Below are positions 13,101 to 26,403 of a stretch of DNA of 64,000 bases, one piece after another. The stretch comes from Leptoclinus maculatus (lineage: Eukaryota > Chordata > Actinopteri > Perciformes > Stichaeidae). The first letter of the stretch is position 1. Each line of letters opens with the position of its first letter. Under the pieces are notes generated by a model that was not told the DNA's origin, ran no database searches, and saw nothing but the letters and a program-made list of their open reading frames with translations. The position numbers and the translations under genes are program-made. Location of the stretch: the NCBI GenBank assembly GCA_032191485.1, contig JAVDOI010000016.1, forward strand, positions 4,472,719-4,536,718, in the 5' to 3' direction.

Positions 13101-16100
13101 ATATAAGGAGCAAGAGCAGAACAGATCTAAAGACACAGAGCCACAGCAAGACATGCAGAACATTTCAATGGGTGGGATGCAGCATTGTAATTTAATACTG
13201 CATCGTGTCCACTACAAAATCATGTCAATATGAATGTAACCACAGTCCTATGAACCCCTGAATTTTTATCCAAAAATGCTCACAGAAATCAATAATAACT
13301 TCCACTGCATCCTCCTGCCAGAGGAAGAAGACAAAAAAGGAGAACTCTCTTAGCTACTGAGATGATGAGTCGAATATTATTAGATGACCGAGTTTGACAA
13401 AATATGATATATGTAGCTGAATTTGTAGTATGTTACAGAGTGTGTGCATGGCAGATTCATATTTGATTATAATCCTGTGTGAAGAGGGCTTTAGAAGTCA
13501 AACGTATGTTAAACCTTTAATATCTATAAAGGGCCACTTGAACTTACTATCTCAATAAATGTGACTGTTGAATATAACATCAATCCATCATCAAAGCCTT
13601 GTGACTAAACCACATAGGGTTGGTAATATATTGTTCTTGAACTTTAAATTCATCGTATATATGTGACGGCTTAAACCCTCCTGGGAGACAAAGAATCATT
13701 GATCTTGGATCATTTCAAAACCGAGTCAGCAACAAGACTTTCTCCACTTTGACACAGCTGTATCTCATCTAATTAGTAGCTCTGCAGAGAAGCACTTCTG
13801 GAGGACAGTGATGTCAAAAATGTAATATAAATATGACAGTGTTCTCCCCCGTCTCCCTCCCTCCCTCAGTGTTTCTCTTTCTTTCCTCTCTCCTGGCCAT
13901 CTGTTGTGCTGACTGCTGTGTGGGTTGATGCTGCTGGAGGTAACAGTATCCTCGACTACAGCGGCTGACTGTGACCTCTGTGGCCTCACGTGGACTGACA
14001 GAAGGTAAACACCTGGCCTGGGCGGAAGTGAAGTGGACTTCACTTCAGATTCTCATTCAAGAAAACAGCCCTGTAACGTCCGAGAGCGACTCCTGATTTT
14101 CAGCCCCAAAAACACAACATTTAACATGAGACAATGTGGCTGTAGCGAACATCTATCCATCAGATGTTCTAGCATATGTCAGTCAAAGTATCTTTTTTAA
14201 ATCGTTCAGTCTTTATGATTAAAAACGGAACAACACGTTTCCAAACATTGGATATATTCTTACAAGTCTGTTGCCTTTATACCGGTGACAGATTCTGGAA
14301 CATGTACCCATCTACTGTTCATTATTTCCAAAGATGAAGAAATGATGCAGCCGAATGCACTGCCCACTGTGATTTAATGAAAAGAGGAAGGAAATGTTCG
14401 CCATGGCAGTGAGCATGCGAGTACTGAGAGGCTTGGTCATCTGAGGACATCGTGTACTGCAGCTTGAAATTATGTTCCTGAGGTTTGTCTCCGTGTTCCA
14501 AGATGATGATGATTGGCTTGTGGTGATGAGCAATCTTTGAATTCATATCTTACTGCTTTATTTTATCACACTTTTATGCTAATGATTTTGTGTTTTTATC
14601 TCTTATCGATCTTTCAAAACACTTGAAACACTCTTTATTTGAAGTTTAACTGATGGATTGTGAGGAAACATTCTGTGTAATGTTTCCCATTGAGAGTCTT
14701 ATATACTATATATGGACATTAATGCACCTGCATACCACCGAGGTGTCTCCAACGATTATGAAAATAAGCAATAACGGACATATTCTACATTCCATTTCGC
14801 AACTATGCTCCCGTTTTGTCTTGTGTTATAAATCCAGCGCACCCCCTTTCCTCTACAGCGGTGAACTTTCTTCTATTGATGCATTTAACTTTAGAACGTA
14901 GGGTACAAAATGTTCCTTCTGAGTGCATGATGTCTCCAAAGTCAATAAGGACTTTGCCGTAATCTAGCACACCTAATGTTTGACCAATTATTCTAATGGT
15001 TAGTGGCTACACTAACAGTCACAGTCACAGTCACAGATGCACACAGATCCTTCATAAAACATGCCGGGAGGCGAGCATCCCCATGAGGGCGCATGAGCAA
15101 GAAGTCACCAGCAATACTTTGTGCTATAATGAAGGGGAAACACTTTATTACTGGACCCATTAATTAAGTTAAAAGACTATAAAATAGACATTTACAAACA
15201 TTCAAAACCAACCATCATCACCATCACAAATCCAATTGTAAGTAAAACTGGGAACATACAATAATTTTTACAACTAACAATCATTAACTTACTTTTACCA
15301 TATCGGAAGCATATCCTAACCGGGTGTTGTAAACCAGAACTGCATGGAAGAAAATATATCCACTTAATCTAACATAAAATTATCAAGTACGAGATTGACA
15401 GGCAAACAATACAGCAGTCAGCAGTTATTTAGCTTTTTATGAAATACAAGTTTTTCATGACTGACTGAATTACAAGCCTCTGAGAAGCACGTGAACATCT
15501 CTCCTTCATACAGTGTTCTGTTACACTATTTTCTCTCTTTCCTTCTTATCTACATCATCAGTCTTTCTTTCTAATCTTCCACTCATGGAGCTTGGCGGAA
15601 GTTCAGACTCTTTTTACGCTCTCATTCATTCACAAATCTCTCCATCTCTCGCTCTCCAGCTTCTTCTCCATCAGCTGACTCTGGGTATTCACTCTTATGC
15701 AAACCAACCAGATTTTGCCACAATCCCTAAGCCTATCATATTGTTGCTGTCAAACTTGAAATTAAAAAACCTCCTCTCTGCTGCCAGTTGTCGTTTTAGT
15801 AAGAACAATTCACCTCCAGTCTTCATCATATCCAGTGCCCAAGGTTACTTCCACTGAGTTCATCAGACGTCCCACTCCACATCCAATCATCCAGATCTTC
15901 AGCAACTTCCTTCATCTCTCTCTACCACCACCACCACCACCAGTGTCTAGACTACATTGGGGGGAGACTATTCCTGATCCAACCTCGGCATCACTACCCC
16001 CCTAAGTATGACAACGTCACGATGGGGCGTAATCGCCAAAGACTCTCCACAATTCTAACTTTGTTGTGCACCATGTAATACATTTATTTGTTCACTCTAA

Positions 16101-17363
16101 ATGAAGTCTCTCCTGACTGAAATTCAGTCTTTTAGTGTCACTGTCTTAATTCAAAACAAAAACGGTGTGTATCATATGGTGGAAGAGTTAAAAAGTACAG
16201 GGCCTTCCAGATGCAACCTCTCTCTTGCCGCTTCGTTTCAGTGAAAAGCTGTCTAATGACTAAGACTGCAGTCTTTGCTGTATCACGACCTGGACAGTGA
16301 GTCAGCACCCCGACCTTGCTCCTCTCCACACACACAAACACAGACAAAGATTTAGCATATGATGCAGACAAACATTCATATTCCTGACACAAACAGCCCC
16401 CCCCTCCTTTCCCTACAACCTCTATCTCTACCTCTCTCACACACTGACGAACACTGGTAGCGCTGCGTCGTGACTGGGGGCGATGTGTTCCTCTTAATAT
16501 GCACAGACGACTGTCTGAGGATCACAATGGCATGCTGGCACATCTACAGTAGACCAAGATCCTCCCCTCTACTTCAGCAGTACAGAGTGGGTACTGTATT
16601 TGTGCAAGTGTGTGACACAGTGAGAGAGAGCATCCACTCCATGCAGTAAGGAGCACTCGGTCGTCCAACATGTTGTCCCGTTGTGCCATAGTGATAGCCT
16701 ACATTACCCAGAAGCCTGCTGTCTGTTATGCATCATGTCACTTCCTGTTCAACAGTTTGTGTTACACATTCCTAGACGCCATCACATAGTCAGGGGGATG
16801 ATGCTCATTGGCCTAAAAGTCTGGTAACCCCCTTTGTTCTATCCCTGAGGCTCTTCTACTACAACGCACAGTCACATACATTTGTGCCCGGAGGTATCAG
16901 CACCAGCAGACGTACAACACCATAAAATTGTGGTTTTGGGGGAAATGTCAGTATGTTAAAAGGAAAACACAAAGTCCTACAGTGCCTTTCAGTCATCACA
17001 GACCTACTGTATATCACTTTTTGACCGTCAAGTGGTTCGGTTTGACCCAAAATGGCTACAAATGACTTTTCACCTGTTGCAGCAACCCCTCGCTGAACAT
17101 AAGTCACGGATGTCTGAGAACAGGGAAGTACTATCTTTGCTTCATGCTCTTCAGCTATGACAATGTTGTTTTACAATTTCCCTTTAATTTGGTTGTAAAC
17201 AGGATGTGTCATCAGTGCCCCCTTCAACCCGATGTCATATGACTTAAAACAATAACCCTGTTAAATAATACCTCAGACAGACAGAACTAACTGGTTTCAC
17301 AGACTAGTACACAAACAGAACACTATGCTTCAGCAGTGTTACTACGGGCCTGATAGATGTTAA

Positions 17364-17365
<2 letters not shown>

Positions 17366-17442
<77 letters not shown>

Positions 17443-17570
17443 TGCATACAAATACATGCACATACCCATGCTCACACTCTTTTTCAGACACAACCTGCTT
17501 GAAGCACATAGAGGCTTAGCAAATAAACAGCCAGCCAAGCTTATAATAAAGACACACATCCCTGTGGGGG

Positions 17571-17612
<42 letters not shown>

Positions 17613-17651
17613 GTATATACTCGTATACTAGATAATCAGACATTCATGTCA

Positions 17652-17684
<33 letters not shown>
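17366..17684. repeat. cluster of three CA tracts next to the akt3 exon
   Basis: CA runs at about 17366-17439, 17574-17611 and 17653-17684 lie in intron 1 within 500 bp of the akt3 donor. The intervening sequence is unique-looking. Confidence 0.95.
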
Positions 17685-17685
<1 letters not shown>

Positions 17686-17837
17686 AATCGCAAACACTCC
17701 CATCCTCCCACCGGCACATGTGGACAGGCACGGCCAGGCCCTCAGTCTAGACGAGAGACAGAGTAAAGGAGGAGAGGAAAGAGGTAGAGAGGTAGAGAGG
17801 AGGGGAGTAGAGGAAGAGAGGTACTGGATGTACTTAC

Positions 17838-17883
17838 CCCGTTTCTGGAGCCATCCCTCTCTAACGATGGTGACATCGCTCAT
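17838..17883 (-). CDS. akt3: akt3 first coding exon (partial gene; RAC-gamma serine/threonine kinase)
   Basis: On the minus strand the ATG at 17883 opens MSDVTIVREGWLQKRG, and after 46 nt (15 codons plus one base) the exon meets a strong GTAAGTA donor (GT at 17837-17836). The peptide is the very N-terminus of the AKT pleckstrin-homology domain. It matches human AKT3 (MSDVTIVKEGWVQKRG, from memory) with K8R and V12L; AKT1 and AKT2 have HKRG rather than QKRG here, so AKT3 is the best fit. The break after the first base of the glycine codon agrees with the usual AKT gene structure. AKT3 is a cytosolic and membrane-recruited kinase in PI3K signalling, with brain-growth roles in mammals. The rest of the PH domain, kinase domain and hydrophobic motif are not in the window. 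Which teleost akt3 paralogue this is cannot be decided from 16 residues. Only the exon is seen; the gene identity rests on it plus the zbtb18 neighbour. Confidence 0.93.
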
Positions 17884-18110
17884 GGTTCCTTCACGCCGAG
17901 TCTGATGCCGCTACACGCCTGCTCCACAGAGAGAGAGAGAGGGAGGGAGGGAGGGAGGAGGGGAGGAGAGGAGAAGAAGAGAGAAAGAGAGGGAGAGGAG
18001 GAGAAGAGGAGGGGGGAGAGGCTCTCCCAGCCTCCGCGTCACTCTCCCTCCCTTCCTTCCTTTCCCGTTCAACCTCTCGTTCGCGCAGTCTCCCTCTCAC
18101 ACACACACAA
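17884..18110 (-). promoter_or_regulatory. akt3: akt3 5' UTR / promoter-proximal region (candidate)
   Basis: This lies directly upstream of the akt3 ATG on the minus strand. It is strongly purine/pyrimidine biased (GGAG/GAGA on plus, CTCC/CTCT on minus), with some CpGs around 18036-18085. A CT-rich tract followed by GAGCAG (AG at 17920-17919 on the minus strand) also looks like a splice acceptor, so the coding exon may start at 17918 with a separate non-coding first exon further right. No TATA box is obvious. The transcription start cannot be fixed from sequence alone. Confidence 0.45.
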
Positions 18111-20839
18111 ACACAGTGTGTGTGTCTGTATGTGTCGTTTCGTTTCCTGTTGTGGCTTATCTCCCTGTCTCCCTCCCTTCTTCTTCTTCTTCTTCTCCCC
18201 CTCCTCCTCCACCACCTCCTCCTCCTCCTCTCTCGTTCCCTCTCCAGACCTTCCTCCTCACCAGCAGTGACTCAGCCTGGAAGGAAGTGAAAGGAGAAAA
18301 AAATAATAAAATACAGAAAAAAAAAGAAGGCATGGATTTATTTCTCTCCTCCTTTACTACTCCCTCTCTCCCCTCTCCCCCTCCATACAACCTGACAAGA
18401 TAAACAGCTAGTTATTGTGAGGACAAATGCTCCACACCACCCAATCATACACCCATGTTCCTCTTTCTATCGCTCAAACTCTCTGATAAACAGGATGAAT
18501 AATTGCAGAGCTCTCGATGAAGCAATAACTGACCTTGATTGCCAAACAAATACCCCCTGAGTTCTGCTTCTCCTCCATTCATAGATCTTGTATGAGCAAG
18601 TTGTGCTTTGTGCAAAAACCCAGTCTACCTTTCTGTGCTTGCTGTATTTCTGCATGTCAAATGAATTTTGTGTGTAGGCTGGTGTTGTCTATATGTGGGA
18701 GGTGGGAGAGCATCTCAGGACTGTGGAGTAGGGCTTGGCTATAAATAGCAACAACGGCAGTGAGGGATGCTCTCACACTCTCTTTCTCTCTGCCCAAATC
18801 TCTGCACCCCTCTGTCGTCTCCCTCCCGCTCTCCATCCACTCTCCCTCTCTCTCTCTCTCTCTCTGCATGGCTGCCGTGTTCACCTCAAATGCACCCTAC
18901 TACACTGTGTTACACAACGCGCAACAACACTACGCCGCTCCACTTGAATGGAAAATCAGCACTACGGCGGCTAGGCTAGCAGTCGTAGCCTTCTAGCTGG
19001 TAATCAGTATTCTAATCAGCTGGTGTTTGCGCTGCTGCAGACACTCTGAGGGACTGCAGCGTCATAACCCTAGTAAGGTGACACAGAGCGTTTTTTTAAT
19101 GTCGAGGCAGCAGTATAGTGATGAATCCGAAACCAAACGAGCAAATGCAGACTAGTTCAACATTTCTTGGTCACAAGGGCTGCTACAATGCTTTCACTTT
19201 GTGTACCCCTTTTACAATATGTGTACATTTTCCTGATTTCTTTTGTCCCTTTCATATGCTTGGTTGCCATGAGCTTGATTACTCAGTATTCCTAAGAAGT
19301 ACAAGGATGGATTTCCTCCATCCCATTCATAAGAGTTCCTGATTTTTTACAAAATTAGACCATTTTTAGACAATTCTTGTTATACAGCTGCTTGGTTTAA
19401 GAGTTGAAAACGTTTTTGTTAAATAAAAAAGGAAAGTGTGTTATAGAAACCATGTTTATACTTGTCAAACTATATGGTTTAAGTGTTGCTGCTCCATTCT
19501 GAAACTCCCAAAAAGATTTGGGAGAAAATTCCGAATGATACCCAAACCCTACATCCAAGGGGATCGAATCCTTTTTTTTATAGATATACTGTTCTGGATT
19601 AAGCTTTAAATCTACAGTGTAATTCAATGGAGCTGTGGTTAGCTTTAACCTGAATCTGGACAACATGTTGAGAGGCAAGAGGAGACAAAAAGGAAACATG
19701 AGGGAAAAGAGAGGAGACAAAATGTCCAGACAGTGGCAACCCCTTTGTCACCAGGGCAGCTGTTTCTATGGAGATATGCACTGCCATGATGAACCAACCA
19801 TGCCGGGGGAAGCTCCGGCTAGACAACATTTATCTCATGATGTTTCATTCCAGAGGCAACAACAAGAAAAGAAGACAGTGGAGAAAGGAGTTAGTGAAAA
19901 AAGAAACCATCTAAACACAGCTCTGACACATATCAAGCATGACCAAGAACTTTGCCGTTTACATTTACAAGCTGTTGTTACACTGCTACACAGCTGTTAT
20001 AGTGCAAAAAAAGAGCAAAACGGTGAGTAATGGCTGAAACTATAAAGGTCTTTTCCTCATCTTAAAACACAACAACGGACGTTTGCACGCTTGACACCTC
20101 AACAGATTCTTCAAGGTGAGGTTGCTAAATGTTTTGATTATTTCCTCTGTGCCTAAGAACAATTAAACATACCAATAACTTTTCAAAAACAAATACCTGC
20201 CGAGAACTGCATTACTGCTTAATATAACTTAGACAAACAATAAATAGAGCCAAATTACTGAAACTTAGGTGGTAGAGAATCACTCAAACTCTAAACCTAT
20301 GGTATTTTAAATGTGGCTGAACACACTATATAAAATGCGCTAAAACATGCAGAATGATTGGTGTGGCTCTTTCATACAACGTGTGTACAGAGAGGCTCTA
20401 CAATATAATATTAGCACGTTCCTGTTTCTACCACCTTCCTGTCACCCGACCATAAACTGTGGCCTCACACAAACCCTGGCTGACATCAGCAGCAGTGAGC
20501 CAACAATCTTCTTCCTAAAATGAAAGCCAGTTTTTGGCAGGACTTCAAGTGTTACACTGCTAACACAGGATGTGTTCTGTCCATCTAATGCACGTCTGAC
20601 GAACAAAATGACTTCTATTTTAAATCAATATAGCGGACCACACAGGCTGCCTGAGAGCTAGAGTTTCACAAGCACTTTACACACTTATGATTCAAGTCTA
20701 TTTTCTTCCATTTTATGCACGTAATTACAGGAATTGTGTATTAGACTGCGAGTGTGGCCAAAATGGAGGTGACCACAGTTGCTGAACGTAACCCACACTG
20801 ATGGAGGACAGAAGTTGCTGCTGCTGCTTTCACTAGTAG

Positions 20840-21112
20840 AGCTAAAACAATTTGTTAACTAATTAATTATTCAACTATTTTGCACTTTTTAATGCAAAGA
20901 CACCAAGTATAGTGGTACCAGTATTTTTTGCATTTGAGTATTTTCTCTATTTCATATCAATGTAATTTGTATATCCTTGGGTTTTAGACTGTTGGCCGGA
21001 CAAAACAAAGCATTTGAAATCGGTCAACATGCAATTTACACAATATTCTGACATTTTATAGACAAATCAATTAATTGACAATATAATGTAAATAATTGTT
21101 AAATGCAGCCCA
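20840..21112 (+). repeat. ATTAATC-type dispersed teleost repeat, copy 2
   Basis: It contains ACAATTTGTTAACTAATTAATT, then CCTTGGGTTTTAGACTGTTGG, CCGGACAAAACAAAGCATTTG, TCTGACATTTTATAGACAAA and a terminal AAATGCAGCCC. This is the most complete of three copies in the window. Confidence 0.6.
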
Positions 21113-21599
21113 ATGTAAGAGAAAGTGCATCTCAGACATGTAGTACTTATCCTTCTCTATTTTCAAAATGTTACGGAATTATCTGATCATAGACCAAGTA
21201 CACAAGATTACAAAACTGACCAAATATTCGATGCCAACAGTAGTGGTATAAACACATGTCAGTCACACTCAGTACCAAAAAAAGTACCCTAATCATGGGT
21301 CCAGGCATTGATGCAGCAGCATTATAAACACTATCCTCCATCATTATCATCAAATATATATACCAGTATGTGCCATGAGTGTGACATACCCTATTAATCA
21401 CACATGTGGCCACGAACACCACGAATGAGTGGCACCAGCACTGCGTCATATAATTACGTCACGGTGCTAGACGGCTGGTCAAAACTGACGTATGTTGCAT
21501 GCAGCATGGCAGAAAACAACATGGATGTTATTTAACATGAAAATAATCTTTCAAAAAGACACAACGTCTACAGCTTTAGCGGAGTCTATATTATTTTCA

Positions 21600-22015
21600 C
21601 AGAATTACCTGTAGCGGCACAGGTGCGGTGGTTTTCCTGCGTGCACCTGCTGTTCATTAACCGTCGCAGTTAACGCTAGAACGTTACTCGTCATACGGAT
21701 TTCCGAAGGAGCTAAGTCAAAACAACCGTTAACGCAGGAAAACTAGTGACGTCACCCGGAGAAACGGAAAACCCCCTTTTTCTCTCTCATGCACAGGTGC
21801 ACGCATACACACACACACACACACACATACTTACACACACACACACACACATCCTACCGTCTCGTCTCGTCTCGTCCTCCCGTTTTCGGTGTAAACGGTT
21901 TCAGCTCGGCGTGTGTGCGTCTCCTCTCTCATCATCCCATTCCAACATCCCGTGTGTGTCTCTGCCGGCTAATAAGCCAACCATCGCGAGAATCAGCCGG
22001 CGTACATGGTTCTAG
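21600..22015. promoter_or_regulatory. CpG-bearing promoter-like patch with CRE and CGCGAGA motifs
   Basis: Compared with its AT-rich surroundings this patch is rich in CpG. It contains a full palindromic CRE, TGACGTCA, at 21747-21754 and a TCGCGAGA word at 21984-21991, both typical of vertebrate housekeeping or bidirectional promoters. A CA microsatellite (21807-21850) and a short CGTCT repeat (about 21858-21876) split it. No associated exon is recognised. It could be a distal akt3 promoter (minus strand), a non-coding RNA promoter or an enhancer. Confidence 0.3.
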
Positions 22016-22093
22016 TAATAGACTACTTCTTTTTTTTACTTCATTACATTTATTTGACAGCTTTAGTCATTAGTTACTTTACAAATGAAAATG

Positions 22094-22569
22094 CTTGTGG
22101 TGGAAGAAGCACTTAGATCTTGTATTTAAGTAAAAGTATCAATACCACAGTGTAGAACTACTGTTACAGGTAAAAGTTCTGCTATATAAATAGTAAAATA
22201 AATGTACCTAACAAAAGTAAAGTAAAAGCACTCATGCAGAATGGTAACATTTCACAATTATTATTGTCATGATACCGTATTATAAGTATTGATGCATTAA
22301 TGTGTTTATCATTTTAATGTTGCAGCTTGTAAAGGTGAGTTGCTAATCTCATTGTGGGTTATATTTTGTATTAATAATCTAAATGTGTAAAGTAACTACT
22401 AATTAAAGTTATCAAACAAATGTAACGGATTAAAGTGAACACTATTTGCTTATAAAATGTAGTGGATTAGAAGGCCTATAAAGTGGCATAAAATAGATAT
22501 ACTCAACTTAAGTACAAGTTCCTGAAAAACACCCTTTAAGTAAATGTACTTGGTTACTTTCCACCACTG
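22094..22569. mobile_element. hAT-like MITE, 476 bp
   Basis: It starts CTTGTGGTGGAAGAAGCAC and ends GGTTACTTTCCACCACTG. The right end reverse-complemented is CAGTGGTGGAAAGTAACC, giving shared GTGGTGGAA inverted ends. The interior is rich in AAGTAAAAGTA and AAGTACAAGT words. Non-coding. Confidence 0.6.
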
Positions 22570-24107
22570 CATGCAAATCATATGAAGAGCTTATAATAAA
22601 AGGTGATACTTCGTTACAAATTAAACAACCCAACAGTACTTTAATAGAAAAGCTTTAATAGAAAAGCTTTAATAGTGTGACAGTGAGCAAGCATGCAAAG
22701 AGGCAGGACCCTGAAATCAAGTAACTGGAATTCAACCATTATTGATTTTACAATTTACACTTGCAATTTACTGTGACATGCCCAAATGTCTTCTGGGAAA
22801 CAATGTCATGAAAATAATGAAAATCCATATTCATATTGATTTTAACCTTCTAAGGTGAAAAAGCTTTTATCTCTGATTCACCACAAACAAAGACAAGTGC
22901 CAATTAAAGGTCAGATGTGTTCTATAAGCACCCAAGTCTTTGAAATCCAGCTCGTCCAGCTTGTCACACGGGCTTTCTGTTAAAAATAGAAATCTAAGGT
23001 AACTCTTGTGAAATATCAGGGTTACAGTATAAATGTTTTTAAACCAGCATCCAGTTGTAAAATTGGTTGGAATTCCCCTTTAAAAGAGACCATGCGTCTA
23101 CAGTAAAACCCTCACCTAATCCTAAACTAAATTAATTTCAGTGCATGGATTTCTGGCTGATGAGTAATTTTTTTAATTGGTTTTAATGATTTGTGATGCT
23201 GCACTCTGGCAATTTTTTATATTTTATCTCTGTCTGAGGCAGTAAGTAAATTGAACTGTGTGATAAGCATTATGTGTGATAAGGATGTATGGCATTTTTT
23301 TTAAAACATATTTTTTAGTCTATTGTTTACAGAAACTGAGCAGACAGTTAGCTGTAAGTCAGTAGGGTCAGTAATCCCTGCGGCCTCTCAGCATTAGTAC
23401 ATTGCATTATCTTAAATGTTGTTTCCAGCCGGAAGGATCAGACAGCTGCATAGCACATGACTCAAATCTGTACTGAGCAGCTGATCTCTCCAGTGTAAAC
23501 CAAAATGTTCGGAGTACATTTAAGGATCAGGTTGTTGATACAATGCATTTTCTTTAAATTCCTGTGCAGGTCGTTTCAAGCCAGCGCCGTCAGCTGTCCT
23601 ATTACAGGGCTTTAACATTGTTAGGTGTGATGGTGAGTTTGTGCAGGTCTAGTCAATCAAAAGCCTTGGAAATTAAGAGTGGCTTCTCTTTTCCTTCCAT
23701 CCCACTAAATCTCTTTTCTCTCTATCTCATTTCATATATAAAAGCACGGATGTGATTACGTAATATGCAAACATTTTAAATTTAAAAAGGAAATATTGAC
23801 GTTCTGGCACTACAACGCCCTCCCTCATCCTACTCTCTCTTCTTTTTCTCCTCCCTCCCCCTGTTTGTCCCCCCCCCACATGGTGTGAAGTGTGGAGCTG
23901 GGCTGTAGTGGCAGAGGGTGTAGGTTTTTGGCCATGGCAGGGCACAGAGCGCAGACACAGGTGGACCTAGCGTGTCAGATGATATATGTGTGTGTACTGT
24001 TGTCACTCTCTTTTTTTAACACGCATACACATATTACCATCAGCTGGCCTTTTGCTCACAGCCCTGTGTGCAGAGGGGGAGTATGGGCAAAAACCAGCAG
24101 CCAGGGA

Positions 24108-24110
<3 letters not shown>

Positions 24111-24178
<68 letters not shown>
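24111..24178. repeat. (TG)n microsatellite
   Basis: 68 bp of uninterrupted TG in intergenic DNA. Confidence 0.97.
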
Positions 24179-24182
<4 letters not shown>

Positions 24183-24845
24183 GGAGGTGGGGGTAAAGAG
24201 ACAGCTTGAAAAGGAAAAAAGACAACACAGGGGAGGCCCTTCTGTTGCCATTGCTGTGGCCAGACGTGTCCCACACACGTACACATACACATGTACAAAC
24301 AAACAACTTAGAGTCAGTCATCAACTTGGACACACACAAAAAATGTCCGTCCTGCACTGTTACATTTTGATTTAAAGGTTTGAAGCATAAGCACAAGGAT
24401 AAAGTGAAGATCTTGGTGGGCCTGTACTGTACTGTAAAAGGAAAAGGAAAAAGTGTGAGCCAGAGTATACTTCCACAACAATTGTTTTTTTTAAGACATA
24501 TGTAGACGATGTGGAGAACATACAAATAAAAATGGTTGGGTTTATTGGCCCTGATATGTCACTCTCTTCATGACCTCCATTTCAAAGGGACTTGGATAAA
24601 CAGTGATCTTATAATAAGTGCACTTGTCTATTTTCTGGGTTCCCTCGAGGCATCATAATGAACCATCTTTGCAGTGGAAGAGTGAGTCTGTCCAGTCAGT
24701 CAGATCAGCTGTAGAAGAACAACATTTTGAGGTGGGATCCTCTAGGTATGTTTTGCTCATCAGTGCGTGATCTCACTCACAAGTGCACCACATGGTGTAT
24801 GTTTGTGAACTTCTGGCATGTTAGGTTTCCATGTGTGCGTATACA

Positions 24846-24877
<32 letters not shown>

Positions 24878-25024
24878 AAGAGAGAGAGGTAAGCAAGTAC
24901 ATAATAGATGATGTGAAATGTGTGGCAGAGTGCATGTAAAAATAACATAAATCAAGTAAAAATGAGAATGGGAGGGTACATTTTCAAGACAACAGAGGTT
25001 GTACTTATGGGCACAGTGGTGCTT

Positions 25025-25580
25025 TAAGCATGAGGGTTAATGTCAACATGCTGATCTTCTCACAATTAGAATGCTAACATACTGATGTAGCAAGTATAAT
25101 AGTCACCATAGGTCTACTATCTTAGTTTAGCAAGCAAATATTTGCTCATTAGCAACAAACACAAAGCATGGCTGAGGATGATGGGAATGTCATTTGTTTT
25201 TCAGGAATTTAGCCATAAAGCAAAAACTTGCCCTGATGATGGCGCTAGATTAAAAAAAGTTCCTGGAATTCACCCTGAGGGGGTCATAAATGTGTGTACC
25301 AAATTTCAATATTTGCTGAGATTTCCCAAAAAACTTTACAACATTTTTTGTACAAAATTTGGGGCCAATTCCCGGAGTAAATATTTATCATAAAAGTATC
25401 GCTAGAGGAAAAGTCAAGGAATCACCAAAGTCATGAGAATTCATCCTCTGGGCACCATGAATGTTTGTACTAAATGTCATGTCAACCCATCAATTAGTTG
25501 TTGGGATTAGTTTGGATCAAAGGTGGACCGACCGACTGAGAATACCGTCCCGAGAGTTTATGCCGCTATCATGGCTAATA
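25025..25580 (+). repeat. dispersed teleost repeat ('ACCAAATTTCA' family), forward copy
   Basis: It contains ATGCTAACATACTGATGTAGC, TCTTAGTTTAGCAAGCAAAT, GATGATGGGAATGTCATTTG, and two diverged tandem parts with TGTACCAAATTTCAATATTTG (25297) and TGTACTAAATGTCATGTCAA (25467), then GTGGACCGACCGACTGAGAA. The second part matches the reverse complement of 61195-61300. Confidence 0.6.
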
Positions 25581-26272
25581 CAACAGGAACAAGACTAACA
25601 GTGTAATGTAAGGCAAATACTAAAACATCACAAAATATATATGTATTTGTACTTGACTACAGAGTCCATACCTTTCTTTCTTTTGTCCTGTCACCTTCCT
25701 TTTAGTTCCTCCTTCCTGTGTTACATTTTTTTATGATTTCTTTACAGAGAAACAAAGATTATTTGTAATTTTATGGGACTTCAGAAATACATTTATTTCA
25801 GGGTTGTTAAACTAGACCGCATGATTTCCTCAGGTATTTAGTCCTTCCTCTTGTATGGGTGTGTGTGTGGTCGATAATCTGTCTTTTCCACTGGGACCCC
25901 AAATGTAACAGTGGCCCCCCGGGGGCCCATGTGCCGTCAGTTCTCACCAAGCTGGACCCCTGACTCCCTGTGGGTGAGATGGTGCGCTGCCGAGTGAATC
26001 ACACACACACGCACACCCTTGACACTCCGAGGTGACACCAGAGCACAGAAGGTCTGTCCAGGTTGAACGGAACACACACACACACACACACGCAAAGCTA
26101 AACTTCCAGCTTTTGACTATGACAACATCCCTACCCCCATGCCTCCTGTCTCTGCCCTCCTGTCACACACATACCCCCCCCCCCCCCCCAATGTTTGCGA
26201 CTCCCTTCACCTCCTGCAACACACCCAACCCCGCTCCATGCCTTCAACCCCCTACCTTCACTCCAGCCCCAG

Positions 26273-26403
26273 CTCCCAAAGCCCAGGGAAGCAGCAGCCG
26301 TGCTGGACGGCCCGGCACCCCGTACCCCTTCAGCCCGTCCCCAGTCTCTTTGAAGTGGCTTCAGGACAGAGGGGTCAGCCTCGCCCCGGAGACCCGCATA
26401 GAG
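26273..26403 (+). other. unidentified exon-like island (43 codons)
   Basis: A GC-rich 131-bp block sits between an acceptor-like site (pyrimidine-rich stretch ending CCCCAG, AG at 26271-26272) and a donor GAG|GTAAGG (GT at 26404). It is open in the frame giving ...GTPYPFSPSPVSLKWLQDRG... (Pro/Ser then a helix-like part) and also in a second frame. I do not recognise the peptide. It may be an exon of a small unannotated gene or chance open sequence in a GC-rich patch. No convincing partner exons were found; a weak downstream acceptor-like site is at about 27461. Confidence 0.2.
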
